From Vitellaria paradoxa (lineage: Eukaryota; Streptophyta; Magnoliopsida; Ericales; Sapotaceae), in NCBI GenBank assembly GCA_019916065.1, contig CM034233.1:50735947-50799946 (forward strand): a stretch of 64,000 nucleotides of DNA, in the 5' to 3' direction. Below the pieces are notes generated by a model. It saw nothing but the letters and a program-made list of their open reading frames with translations. It did not search any database and was not told the DNA's origin. This document shows positions 41,111-53,060 of the stretch, one piece after another. Every line of letters starts with the position of its first letter. Positions within the stretch are counted from its first letter, which is position 1. Both the position numbers and the translations under genes were made by a program.

Positions 41111-41818
41111 TGTTGCGGGCACTCCGCAGTGGTGAGTGGCGGTTCAGATGCCACCCATCTCGGACAAAGCTGCTTCGACTCGAAGTCTCGAACTTCTCCA
41201 TTAAAGGTTATTAAAGAAGTTGCAACGAGCATGGAGGAACCTGCCAAAAAAAACTTCACGTCCTCAACTGGTTAAGTTAGATAAGGCACTCAAATTGGCT
41301 GAAAAATGGGTTAGTAATATGACACAATCCACTGTAGACGAATTGGCTGAAGTAGAATTAGAGGGTCGACCTCTCAGGCTTGGATTGGGAGCAACAGTCC
41401 CAAGGCAGCCCAAGGTTGGACCTCTAAATGACCCTGTTGAAAGGAAATTGCATGCAAAATTAAATGCTGGAAAAAGAAAAGCGGCCAAAAGCACGGAGGA
41501 AATCATCTCACCTGCAAGAAACGGGTATGATGATAAAGATGATGATGATGATGATGACAGTGAAGATAATTTGGATAGCAGAACAAGCGTATTTGCCAAA
41601 AAGAGAGTAGTCCCTATGACTTCGACTTTACAAGCAAAGAAGAGGCAAAAATAATTTGTTCCTTCTGAGGTGAAAATTTAGAAGTCATCTTTTATGTAGT
41701 TTTCATTTTGTACAAATCATAGAAGGTGGGCTGTAACTTTCAATTCCGTGTTCAAAACTATAACATTATCAAAAGGGAAAAGTAAATTTAAGGGCATGTT
41801 TGATAAAAAAAAAAAAAA
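41111..41818 (+). pseudogene. Processed, polyadenylated retrocopy of a small host mRNA
   Basis: A unique segment of about 710 bp ends in 14 A (41805-41818) followed at once by CCCTGAA, exactly like the LINEs, but has no LINE sequence. It looks like a 5'UTR (about 41111-41230), a coding region from ATG 41231 to the TAA at 41652-41654, and a 3'UTR. The start ATG is out of frame with the main frame because an A-run (41246-41253) has 8 A; 7 A would join them. The predicted protein of about 140 residues is Lys-rich, with the block VDELAEVELEGRPLRLGLGA and an acidic run DDKDDDDDDDSEDN near the end. It resembles a conserved small eukaryotic nuclear-type protein, which I cannot name. No introns are visible. 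It was probably copied in trans by the LINE machinery. Confidence 0.8.
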
Positions 41819-41922
41819 CCCTGAACCCTGAACCCTGAACCCTGAACCCTAACCCTAACCCTAAACCCTAAACCCTAAACCCTAACCCTAAACCCTAAAC
41901 CCTAAACCCTAAACCCTAAACC
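41819..41922 (+). repeat. Telomere-type repeat tract T7
   Basis: About 104 bp. The first four units after the poly(A) are CCCTGAA; the rest are CCCTAA hexamers and CCCTAAA heptamers with no CCCTGAA. This is the purest canonical block in the window and is joined to the 5' end of LINE-6. Confidence 0.92.
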
Positions 41923-42088
41923 AAAACCGAACTTTCTCTCTCTAAAAATTTTCTCTCATCTCTCCCAACCCCGGCCATCACTTTTCCGGCGTCGGCAGGC
42001 CGGTTTTCCGGTGAACCCGCCGGCCGTAACCTACTCTCGAAGTTGGTGAAGGCTTGTACGGCACTTTGGCCATTGCTTGGCCACTCCA

Positions 42089-44826
42089 ATGGCTTCCATA
42101 GCCCCCATAACAGATGGGGAGCAAGAAGATACCATCTGAATTTTCCGGTGAGATTCCGGCCACCCACAGGTTGTCCCAAGTGAAGGTAGAGTTCTGCCCA
42201 GAATTGGTGAAAACCGCCCCTTCTTTGCACGGGATGGAGGGCTCTTCTTCCTCCTTCAATCTCGACCAGATGTTGCAGATTTTGACTGCTTTTCAGACCC
42301 ATTTAACAGCTCTAAAGGCTGCTGGTCACAGCCCTCACGGCCGGATTCCCGAGCTCCCTCCTTTGGCCGATCAATCCTTGCAAGTTCAAGCTGCCGTGGA
42401 CTTAATTTCTGGAGATTCCAGATCTGTTTTGAAGGTGTTTCCAGACCTTAATCCCTCTCCCATGGCTGCCATGCTTGAAAACCCCCCAAAAAATCTCCAA
42501 AAAACCAACCAAATCTCATTCCCCACAACCGGTCGCCGAAAAATCGCCCCTTCCCGGCGCCGGCGACCATTTTCCGACCGTCGCCGGTGCTCCGGCCAGT
42601 ACCCTTGCCGGCGCCGCTACCATGGCAGCCGCCACCCCACTACACCAAAACCCTAATCTTCAAAACTCACAACCTAACCCTAATGCCTTTATTCCCCAAA
42701 TTGCCCTTAATGAAATCCCCAATTTTCAAATTGGCCCAACTATCCCCCAAATCCCTAATTCTTCTTCAATTTCAAACCCTACCTCCCAAATTTCCAATTC
42801 AAATAATCCCCAAATCCCTATTACCTTAAATCCCCAATTGCAAACCCTAATTCCCCAAATTGGCCAAATTTCCCAATCTAAAACCCTAATTTACCCCAAT
42901 TTCCCAATTCCCCCAATTTGAACCCCCAATTCCAATACCTAACCCTAATTCAACTAATTCCCCACTCCATGTGAACCCTAATCATCCAAATCCCCAAATT
43001 GAAAACCCTAATGTCGAAATTTCCCAAATTGAAAACCCTAATTCCCAAATTGCAAACCCTAACTCCAAAATTAAAAATTCCAACTTTGACCTTGAAAACC
43101 CCAACTCTTCCCAATTCCCCGCCCTTTCCAAAAACCCCCCCAAAACCAAAAATTACACTTCCCTCCCCCAAAATGGCAATTTTTCCCATAACTTAACCAT
43201 TCCTCCCAAAACTGAAATCTTTGCCAAAAACCCCAATTTACCCCCGAACCAAGCCTCTCCATCACCTCCTATTGAAAAGGAAATCCCTAGGCCGGAGAAA
43301 TCTTTTATTGATGCCCTTGGAATTAGGAAAAATCATTCCCCCGAAATTCCCATTAAACCCCTTTCTAATTACCATGGAATGCCTGCTGTTCTATTTTCTA
43401 AGGAGGAGATTGCTATCATGGCTGAACCTTTTAAGCTCTCCTTAGTTGGAAAGTTTTCCTTTGGGAGGCCAACAATGGAGCTTATCAGAAAATTCTTTTC
43501 CTCTTTGGGATTGAAAGGTGATTGGCAAATTTCTCTGCTTGACAAACGGCATATTTTGATTAAGCTGAGACTTGAAGAGGATTACACCAGGCTATGGACA
43601 AGACAGTCTTGGTTTGTTCAGGGACACACTATGCGTGTTTTCAAGTGGAGCCCTCAGTTCAGATGCAATGAAGAGTCACCAGTTGTCCCTGTCTGGATCA
43701 CTCTTCCTTATCTTCCCATACACTTAGTCCATTGTAAGTCTGCTTTATTTTCTATTGCCTCTGCTGTTGGTAAGCCACTGAGAGTTGATCATGCCACTGC
43801 CACTCTTAATAGACCAACTGTTGCTCGGGTGTTGGTTGAATGTGATGTTTCCCAACCTTCTTTTGCTAAAAGGTTTGGGTTGGTGATGAGGAGTCAGGTT
43901 TTGTTCAAGACATTATTATTGAGAAACTCCCTGATTATTGCATGTCTTGTAAGCACTTGGGCCACAAGCAAGAGAAATGTTTTATTGCAAACCCTACACT
44001 TCGACCTCCTGCTAGGGTTGGGAATGAAAAGGGAAAAGAGAAAGCTTCTTCAGAGGAGGTGTCTGCTGGACAGGGAAGGCCTGTTTATGTGGCAAAGTCC
44101 CTAAAGGGGCCTACTTTAGCTCCTGCGACCTCTGCCCCTACTTCTCTTTCAATTCCTGAGGTCCCTTCTTCCAGTTCAGTTCCAGTTAATGATGGACCGT
44201 CAGCCTTGCCTCAGGATTTTGCTACTGCGTCTCCTCCTATTATTATGCTGACTCCTGATAAGGTAAGTTCTTCTCCAGATGCTCCTATTATTACTACTTC
44301 ACTGCAGGATCATGTCCACTCTTCTCCAGCTATTGTCCCAACTTCAGTTATTGCTCCTATTATTGTTCCCCATTCGGGATTGGATAGCACTGTTGTCACT
44401 ACAGCTCCAGGTCCCTGCTCTGGTACTGCTTCTTATAATGTATCTTTATCTCCTGGACGAGCTCCTGGTGTTACTATTAATTTTCAGTCAGAGGATATCC
44501 CGAGTAATCAGACTATTCCTTCTGGCCGTGTTGGTTCATCTCACTCTGCTGATGATGCTTCATCTGATGATGACCTGGAAGGTGGGACTGATGATAGATA
44601 TGCTTCTGATCCTGGGGCCCCTGATGTTGTTCCCCAAAGCGAAGATACTGCCTCCAAAATTGATACTATCTCTTCTTCTTCTAATACTGGCTCCATCGAT
44701 GCTGATGGCTTCCAAAGGGTTCTTAGAAGTCATCGTGGTAAAAAGAAAGATAATGTTCCTACAAATACTGCTGCTAGTAAACCCCCTCAAACTATCGCCC
44801 GCAAGGGTAGGAGCAAATCAAAATGA
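42089..44826 (+). pseudogene. LINE-6 ORF1 pseudogene
   Basis: It starts at or near ATG 42089. The frame changes near 42140, near 42475, between about 42900 and 42970 (after a TGA), and near 43870, where an A-run has lost one base. All domains are legible: the Pro/Asn-rich N-terminal part with a telo-box cluster (about 42650-43075), the DUF4283-like domain, the knuckle CMSCKHLGHKQEKC (from 43940) and the acidic tail with DGFQRVLRSHRGKKK. Its TGA overlaps ATG 44823. Confidence 0.88.
42650..43075 (+). repeat. Telo-box cluster inside LINE-6 ORF1
   Basis: AACCCTAA/ACCCTAA recurs about ten times in some 425 bp with the same CCCAAATTG-like spacers as in LINE-5. The cluster is kept although LINE-6 is in the other subfamily and its frame is shifted here. 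Confidence 0.7.
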
Positions 44827-47464
44827 TTAAGTCTCTCATTTGGAATATTAGGGGGATTGGTCAGAATCCTTCTATTAGGAGACTTAAAAAGCTTATTAAG
44901 CTTCATCACCTTCAGCTGCTTTGTACTCTGGAGCCTTTCCTTACGTCTGACAAGATTACTTCCTCCAGAGTTAGATTGGGTATGGATTCTGCTTTTGCCT
45001 CTGCTTCTGGTAAAATATGGATTTTTTGGTCTCAGCCATACAGTGTTCAGATTTTACATGACATGGGTCAGGTGATTCATTGTAAGGTCAGCCATTGTTC
45101 TAGTTCTAAGCCGTTTTATATTTCTTATGTTTATGCTAAGTGTTCAGCATCACTGTGTGTGGAGCTCTGGGATGCCTTGCTTTCTTTTTCTGGGGAAATT
45201 GATGGTCCTTGGATGGTTGGTGGGGATTTTAATGTTGTTCAGCAGCACTCTGAGGTGGTTGGGGGTCATCCCCAACTTCAATCAGCCATTGATGATTTTA
45301 ATGTGGCTCTTATGGATTGTGGGCTGGAAGATGCTGGGTTTGAAGGAACTCCTTATACTTGGGTTAATGGTTTTACCAAGCGTAGATTGGACCGGGTTGT
45401 GGTTAATAACCAATGGGCGCGTCGCTTTTTGGTATTCAAAGTTTCACATCTTAACCGCACTGGCTCTGATCACTCTCCCCTTCTCTTATCATGTGAGTCT
45501 AGACAGACTCGGGGCCCAAGCAGATTCAAATTTCTACATGCATGGTTGAAGCATCCTGAATTGTTGGAAATCATCAAACAGGAATGGTCTTTGCCTATAA
45601 ATTCTTACGGTATGACTGCTTTCCAGCAGAAGCTGATTAGACTCAAACACCGACTCAAGCAATGGAATAAAGAGGTGTTTGGAAATGTTTTTGACAAAGT
45701 GAAGGAGGCTGAACAAGAGGTGTTATTTAGGGAGAGGTTATTTGATGCTTCAGGATCTGATATGGATCGTTCTGCCTTACAGCTAGCTAAAGCCCAGTTA
45801 CTCCAGGCCTTATCCAGAGAGGAATCATTCTTGAGACAGCAATCCCGTGTCAGATGGTTGAAAGAGGGGGATGCTAATTCCAAATTTTTTCATGCTATGA
45901 CTCGGAAGAAACACCATATCCTTGGAGTTCATCGTATTCAGGGGGATGATGGCATGTGGATTTCTGATATTGATGCTATTAGGGACTCAGCGGTATCTTA
46001 TTTTCAGACTCTTCTTACTGGTGATGACTCTGCTTTCTCTACGAGGGACTTTGACTTTATCCCCTCTTTGGTGACTGAGGACGATAATATTGCTCTTTGT
46101 GGTCTTCCTACTATTGAGGAAGTTCGTGCGGCAGTATTTTCTATTGATTCAGATAGCTCTCCTGGTCCTGATGGCTTTTGTAGTAGATTTTACCAGGCCT
46201 GTTGGGAGGTTATTGGCAAGGATCTTCATGCCGCTGTTTTGGATTACTTTAGTGGATCACCTATGCCCAGGGGTTTTTACCCACCTCTGTCGCTGAGTAG
46301 ATTTTTCTGATTCCTACCTGGCAGCAAGGCCCTGATCAGATCAGATGGAGTTTATCTTTAGATGGTGGCTTTTCTCTTCGCTCTGCTTGGGACCACATCA
46401 GGGCGTCTATGGCTGTTAGGCCTGTCTTTTCATTTATTTGGCAGAGGCACATCCCTCTTCAGGTTTCATTTTTTATTTGGCGGCTCTTACATGGTTTTGT
46501 TGCCTTGGATGACTCATTGACAAGAAAAGGTTTTCAGATGGTTTCTCGTTGTATTTGTGGCTGTGCCAGTGAGACCCAGTGCCACCTTTTTCTGCATTGT
46601 CCCCTGACTCGACAGGTTTGGCTTCATTTTTTTGGGATGTTTGGGCTTCATTTCTATGAGTTCTCTTCTATCTCTTCTCTGCTCCTTCATTGGCGCCGTT
46701 GCTCCCCTTCAGCGTGCCATATCAGGATTATGGTTGCCTGCAATGTACTTTGGCACATATGGAAGGCTCGTAATGCCTGTAGATTTGATGGCACCCCCTT
46801 CCATGTATTGCGGGTTATTCATAACATCACAGTAGACTTGCACCTTATTGGCTTGGCAGTCGGCTTCAAAGCATCACAGCTTCGTGGAGATTTATCTGTG
46901 AGGTTAGTGAGGGCCTTGAGATGTTTGCCTTGCAGACCCAGGACAGTGAGAGTGATATCATAGCTTAGACCCCCTGCGGGCTCCTTGAAACTTAATGTTG
47001 ATGGGTGCTCTCACGGTAATCCTGGTCCTTCAGCTACTGGAGGTATTCTCAGAGATCACTTGGGCAGGTTTGTGGGTGCATTTGGGCGCTTCCTTGATCA
47101 CAAACCCATCATCTATGCTGAGTTAGTCGCTATTCAGGTTGGGTTGGAGCTGGCCATTTCTGTTGGGTTCCCTTCTCTGATTGTTGAATCTGATTCTGCT
47201 ACTGCTATTTCATGGATCACCTCGTCTAGTTCATGTTGTTGGGAGTACGCTTATCTTATTGCTCGAATTCGGCAGCTATGCTCTTCTGCACCGATTCAAC
47301 TTCATCATGTCTACAGGGAAGCCAACCAGGTAGCGGATTTCATGGCTAATTGGGCTTGTTCTCTTCAGCAAGACCAGAGCTTTTCTACTCAGCGGGATCT
47401 CCCCAGAGACATTCATGGCATCCTTTCTCTTGATGCGGATGAGATTCCTCATATTAGGCTTTAG
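44823..47464 (+). pseudogene. LINE-6 ORF2 pseudogene with 1.46-kb internal deletion
   Basis: Open from ATG 44823 through the endonuclease and the first part of the RT up to GSPMPRGF. At about 46274-46279 it jumps to the PTSVAEQIF segment near zf-RVT, with a T-run at the junction shared by both sides. The RT core with FADD is gone and the frame shifts, giving a stop at 46308-46310. The zf-RVT and RNase H parts are readable in another frame from about 46409, with one TGG to TAG stop at 46961-46963. A truncated endonuclease-bearing protein of about 490 residues is still possible. Confidence 0.92.
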
Positions 47465-47749
47465 TTTTTTGATTTATCTTTTATTTTGGAGGTCAGGTTT
47501 ATATCCCCCTCCTTATTTTTGTACTGTGGTGAGTCACCACATTTTATCTCTTATTTTTCTTAACTATTTTCATTACCTTTGTAATGCGGTGAGTCACCGC
47601 TCTATTATTTTATTTCTTTATTGTTTTCCATTAATTCTTTTGGAGGTAAGGTTTAGGTCCCCCTCCATCATGTACTTCTTCTTTCTAATTATTAATAAAC
47701 TGGTAGGGGTCCCTACCAAACCCCCCTCCCGCTAAGGAGGCTTTCTTTT
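47465..47749 (+). other. LINE-6 3'UTR with hairpin modules
   Basis: Same modules. GGTAGGGGTCCCTACC (47702-47717) is fully self-complementary in its stem here, where the other copies have CCCTGCC and rely on a G-T pair. CCTCCCGCTAAGGAGG closes the UTR. Confidence 0.8.
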
Positions 47750-47762
47750 AAAAAAAAAAAAA

Positions 47763-50700
47763 CCCTGAACCCGGAACCCCGAACCCTGAACCTGAAATCC
47801 CAAACCACGAACCTCGAGCCCAGAACCCCAAACCTAGAACCCTGAAAGCCCGAACCCCAAACCCCGATCCCGGAACCTTGAATCCCAAACCATGAACTTG
47901 GAACCCGGAACCCTGAACCTGAAACCCCGAACCCCGATCCCCGAGCCCAGAACCCCGAACCCAGAACCCCGAATGCCCGAACCCCAAACCCCGATCCCGA
48001 AGCCTTGAACCCAGAACCCCGAACCCGTAAACCCGAACCCTGAACCCGAAACCCCGAACCCCGAACCCCTAGCCCAGAACCCCGAAAGCCCGAAGCCCAA
48101 ACCACGATCCCAAAACCTTGAATCCCGAACCCCGAACCCGGAACCTGAAACCCCAAACCACGAACCACGAGCCTAGAACCCCGAACCCAGAACCCCGAAA
48201 GCCTGAACCCCAAACCCCGATCCGGGAACCTTGAATCCCAAACTCCAAACCCGGAACCCCAAACCCTGAACCTGAAACCCCGAACCACGAACCCCGAGCC
48301 CAGAACCCTGAACCCAGAACTGCGAAATCCCGAACCCCAAACCCCGATCCCGAAACCTTGAATCCCAAACCTCGAACCCGGAACGCCGAACCCTGAACCC
48401 GAAACCCCAAACCACGAACCCCGAGCCCAGAACCCCGAACCAAGAACTACGAAAACCCGAAACCCAAACCCCGATCCCGGAACCTTGAATCCCATACTCT
48501 GAACCCAGAACCCCGAACCCTGAACCCGAAACCCCGAACCACAAACCCCGAGCCCAGTACCCCGAACCCAGAACCCCGAAAGCCCGAACCGCAAACCTCG
48601 ATCCCGGAACCTGGAATCCCAAACCCAGAACCTCGAACCCCGAACCCTGAACCCGAAACCCCGAACCACGAACCCTGAGCCCAGAACCCCGAACCAAGAA
48701 TCCGGAAAGCCCGAACCCCAAACCCCGATCCCGGAACCTTGAATCCCAAACCCCGAACCCGAAACCCCGAACCCTGAACTCGAAACCCCGAACCACAAAC
48801 CCCGAGCCCAGAACCCCGAAAGCCCGAACCCCAAACCCCGATCCCGGAACCTTGAATTCCAAACCCTGAAACTAGAACCCCGAACCCTGAACCCGAAACC
48901 CCGAACCACGAACCCCGAGCCCAGAATACCGAACGCAGAACCCCAAAATCCCGAACCCCAAACCCTAATCCCAGAACCTTGTATCCCAAGCCCCAAACCC
49001 GGAACCCGGAACCCTGAACCCGAAACCCCGAACCATGAACCCTGAGCCCAGAATCCCGAACCCAGAACCTTGAATCCTAAACCCCGAACCCGGAACCACG
49101 AATCCTGAACCCGAAACCCTTAACCACGAACACTGAGCCCAGAACCCCGAACCCAGAACCCCGCAAGCCCGAACCCCAAACCCCAATCCCGGAACCTTGA
49201 ATCCCAAACCCCGAACCCAGAACCCCGAAGCCTGAACCTAAAACCCGGAACCACGAACCCCGAGCCCAGAACCCCCAACCCAGAACCGCGAAAGCCCGAA
49301 CCCTAAACCCCGATCCCGGAACCTTGAATCCTAAACCCCGAACCCAGAACCCCGAACCCTGGACCCGAAACCCCGAACCACGAACCCCGAGCCCAGAACC
49401 CCGAACCTCGAAAGAACGAACCCCAAACCCCGATCCTGGAACCTTGAATCGTAAACCCCGAACCCGGAGCCCCGAACCCTGAACTCGAAACCCCAAACCA
49501 TGAACCCCAATCCCAGAACCCCGAACCCAGAACTGCGAAAGCTCGATCCCCAAACCCCGATCCTGGAACCTTGAATCCCAAACCCCGAACACGGGATGCG
49601 GACCCCTGAATCCGAAACACCGAACCCCGAACCCGGAGCCCAGAACCCCGAACCCAAAACCGCGAAAACTCGTAACCCAAACCCCGATCCCGGAACCTTG
49701 AATCCCAAACCCCGAACCCGGAAGCCCGAACCCTGAACCCGAAACCCTGAACCACAAACCCCGAGCCCAAAACACCGAACCCAGAACCTCGAAAGCCCAA
49801 ACCCCAAACCCTGATCCCGGAACCTTGAATCCCAAACCCCAAACTCGGAGCCCTGAACCCTGAACCCGAAACCTCGAACCACGAACACCGAGCCCAGAAC
49901 CCCGAGCCCAGAACCTCGAAAGCCCGAACCCCAAACCCCGATCCTGGAACCTTGAATCCCAAAGCCCGAACCTGGAGCCCGGAACCCTGAACCCGAAACC
50001 CCGAACCACGAACCCCGAGCCCAAAACCCCGAACCCTGAAAGCCCGAACCCTAAACCCCGATCCCGAAACCTTGAATCCCAAACCCCGAACCCGGAGCCC
50101 CGAACCCTGAACCCGAAACCCCGAACCACGAACCCGGAGCCCAGAACCCCGATCCCAGAAACTTGAATCCCAAACCCTGAACCCTAAACCCCGAACCACG
50201 AACCCCGAGCCCAGAACCCCGGAAGCCCGAGCCCCAAACCCCTATCCCGGAACCTTGAATCCCAAACCCCGAACCCGGAACCCGGAACCCTAACCCCGAA
50301 ACCCTGAACCACGATCCCCGAGCGCAGAACCCTAAACCCAAATCCCCAAAAGCCCGAACCCCAAACCCCAATCCCGAAACCTTGAATCCCAAACCCCGAA
50401 CCCGGAACCCCGAACCCTGAACCCGAAGCCCCGAACCACCAACCCCGAGCCCAGAACCTTGAACCCAGAACCCCGAAAATCGGAACCCCAAACCCCGAAC
50501 TCGGAACCTTGAATCCCAAACCTGGAACCCCGAACCCTGAACCCGAAACCCCGAACAATGAACCCTGAGCCCAGAACCCCGAACCCAGAATCCCAAAAGC
50601 CTAAACCCCAAACCATGATCCCGGAACCTTGAATCCCAAACCCCGAACCCGGAACCCTGAACCCTAAACCCGAAACCCCAAACCACGAACCCCGAGCCCA

Positions 50701-53060
50701 GAACGCCGAACCCAGAACCCCGAAAGCCCGAACCCCAAACCCCGATCCCGGAACCTTGAATCCCAAACCCCGAACCCGGAACCCCGAACCCTAAACCCGA
50801 AACCCCAAACCACGAACCCTGAGCCCAGAACCCCGAACCCAAAACCCCAAACCCCAATCCCGGACCTCGAATCCCAAACCCCGAACTCGGAACCCCGAAC
50901 CCTGAAGCCGAAAACCCGAACCATGAACCCCGAGGCCAGAACCCCGAACCCAGAACTCCGAAAGCCCGAACCCCAAACCCCGATCCCGGAACCTTGAATC
51001 CCAAACCCCAAACCCGGAACCCCGAACCCTGAACCCGAGACCCCGAACCACAAACGCTGACCCCATAACCCCGAACCCAGAACCCTGAAAGCCTGAACCC
51101 CAAACCCCGATCCCGAAACCTTGAATCCTAAACCCCGAACATGGAACCCCGAACCACAAACTTCGAGCCTAGAACCCCGAACCCAGAACCCTGAAAGCCC
51201 GAATCCCAAACCGCGAACCCGGAACCCCGAACCCTGAACCTGAAACCCCGAAGCACGAACCCCGAGCCCAGAACCCCGAGCCTGATACTTGAATCCCAAA
51301 CACCGAACTCGAAACCTCGAACCCTGAACCCGAAACCCCGAACCACGAACCCTGAGCCTAGAACCTCGAACCCAGAACCCCGAAAGCCCGAACCCCAAAC
51401 CCTGATCCCGGGACCTTGAATCCCAAACCCCGAACCCGGAACCCCGAACCCTGAAGCTGAGACACCGAACCACGAACCCCGAGCCCAGAACCCTGAACCC
51501 CGAAAGCTCGAACCCCAAACCCCGATCCCGGAACCTTGAATCCCGAACCCAGAAACCCGAACCCTAAACCCGAAACCCCGAACCCCGAACCCCGAGCCTA
51601 AAACCCCGAACCCCGAAAGCCCGAACCCAAAACCCTGATCCCGGAACCTTGAATCCCAAACCTCAAATCTGGAGCCCCGAACCCTGAACCCGAAACCCCG
51701 AACCACGAACCCCGAGCACAGAACCCCGACGCCTGAAAGCCCCAACCCCAATCCCCGATCCAAGAACCTTGAATCCCAAACTCCGAACCCGGAACCCCCA
51801 ACCCTGAACCCGAAACCCCGAACCACGAACCCCGAGCCCAAAACCCCGAACCCCGAAAGCCCGAGCCCCAAACCCCTATCCCAGAACCTTGAATCCCAAA
51901 CCCCGAACCTTGAACCCCAAACCTCGAACCACGAACCCCGAGCCCAGAACCCCGAACCCAGAACCCCGAAAGCCCGGACCCCAAACCCCGATCCCAGAAC
52001 CTTGAATCCCAAACCCCGAACCTTGAACCCCGAACCCTGAACCTGAAACCCCAAACCACGAACCCCGAGCCCAGAACCCCGAACCCAAAACCCAGAAAGC
52101 CCGAACCCTAAACCCTGATCCTGGAACCATGAATGCCAAACCCCAAACCCAAAACCCCGAACCTTGAACCCGAAACCCCAAACCACGAACCCCGAGCCCA
52201 GAACCCCGAACCCAGAACCGCGAAAGCCCGATCCCCAAACCCCAATCCCGGAACCTTGAATCCTAAACCCTGAACCCGGAAACCCAAACCCTGAACCCTA
52301 AACCCCGAACCACGAACCCCAAGCCCAAAACCCCGAAAACCCGAACCCCAAACTCCGATCCCGGAACCTTGAATCCCAAACCCCAAACCTGGAACCCTGA
52401 ACCCTGAACCTGAAACCCTGAACCACGAACACCGAGCCCAGAACCCCAAACCCAGAACCCCGAAAGCCCGAACCCCAAACCCCGATCCCGGAACCTTGAA
52501 TCCCAAACCCCGCACCCGAAACCCCGAACCCTGAACCCGAAACCCAAAACCACGAACCCCGAGCCCGGAACCCCGAACCCAGAACCCCGAAAGCCTGAAC
52601 CCCAAACCCCGATCCCGGAACCTTGAATCCAAAAATCGGAACCCCGAACCCTAAACCCGAAACCCTGAACCACGAACCCTGAGCCCAGAACCCCGAGCCC
52701 TAAAAGCCTGAACCCCAAACCCTGATCTCGAAACCTTGAATCCCAAACCCCAAACCCGGAGTCCCAAACCCTGAACCCGAAACCCCGAATCACGAAACCC
52801 GAGCCCAGAACCCCGACCCCCGAAAGCCCTAACCCCAAACCCCGATCCCAGAACCCTGAACCCCCAACCCTGAACCCGGAACCCCTAACCCTGAACCCGA
52901 AACCCTAAACCACGAATCCCGAGCCCAGAACCCCGAACCGAGAACCTCGAATGCCCGAACCCCAAACCCCGATCCCGGAACCTTGAATCCCAAACCCCAA
53001 ACCCGAAACCCCGAACCCTGAACCCGAAACCCCAAACCACGAAACCCGAGCCCCGAACCC
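47763..53060 (-). repeat. Telomere-derived satellite with 127-bp and 113-bp monomers
   Basis: About 5.3 kb of degenerate CCCGAAC/CCCAAAC/CCCTGAA-type heptamers organised in a higher-order repeat. The marker CCTTGAATCC recurs at about 47876, 48003, 48116, 48229, 48356, 48483, 48610, 48737 and 48850. Spacings are 127 or 113 bp, a difference of 14 bp or two heptamers. A rarer ~90-bp spacing also occurs. The minus strand has very long open frames of Gly-Ser-Gly-Phe-Val-Arg units because the heptamers rarely make stops; these are not genes. No gene is seen. Confidence 0.9.

Larger units (their letters stand above)
41923..47762 (+). mobile_element. LINE-6: LINE copy with full 5' end and internal deletion
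   Basis: It begins with the longest 5' leader of all copies (GAACTTTCTCTCTCTAAAAA) and ends in poly(A) at about 47750-47762. Telomere repeats lie on the left and the degenerate satellite on the right. ORF1 is frameshifted several times. ORF2 lacks about 1.46 kb that would encode most of the RT. It belongs to the LINE-1/LINE-4 subfamily. Confidence 0.95.

Noticed and set aside
47763..53060. CRISPR-like array from regular spacing
   Set aside because: The units are tandem satellite monomers with no unique spacers, in a plant genome.
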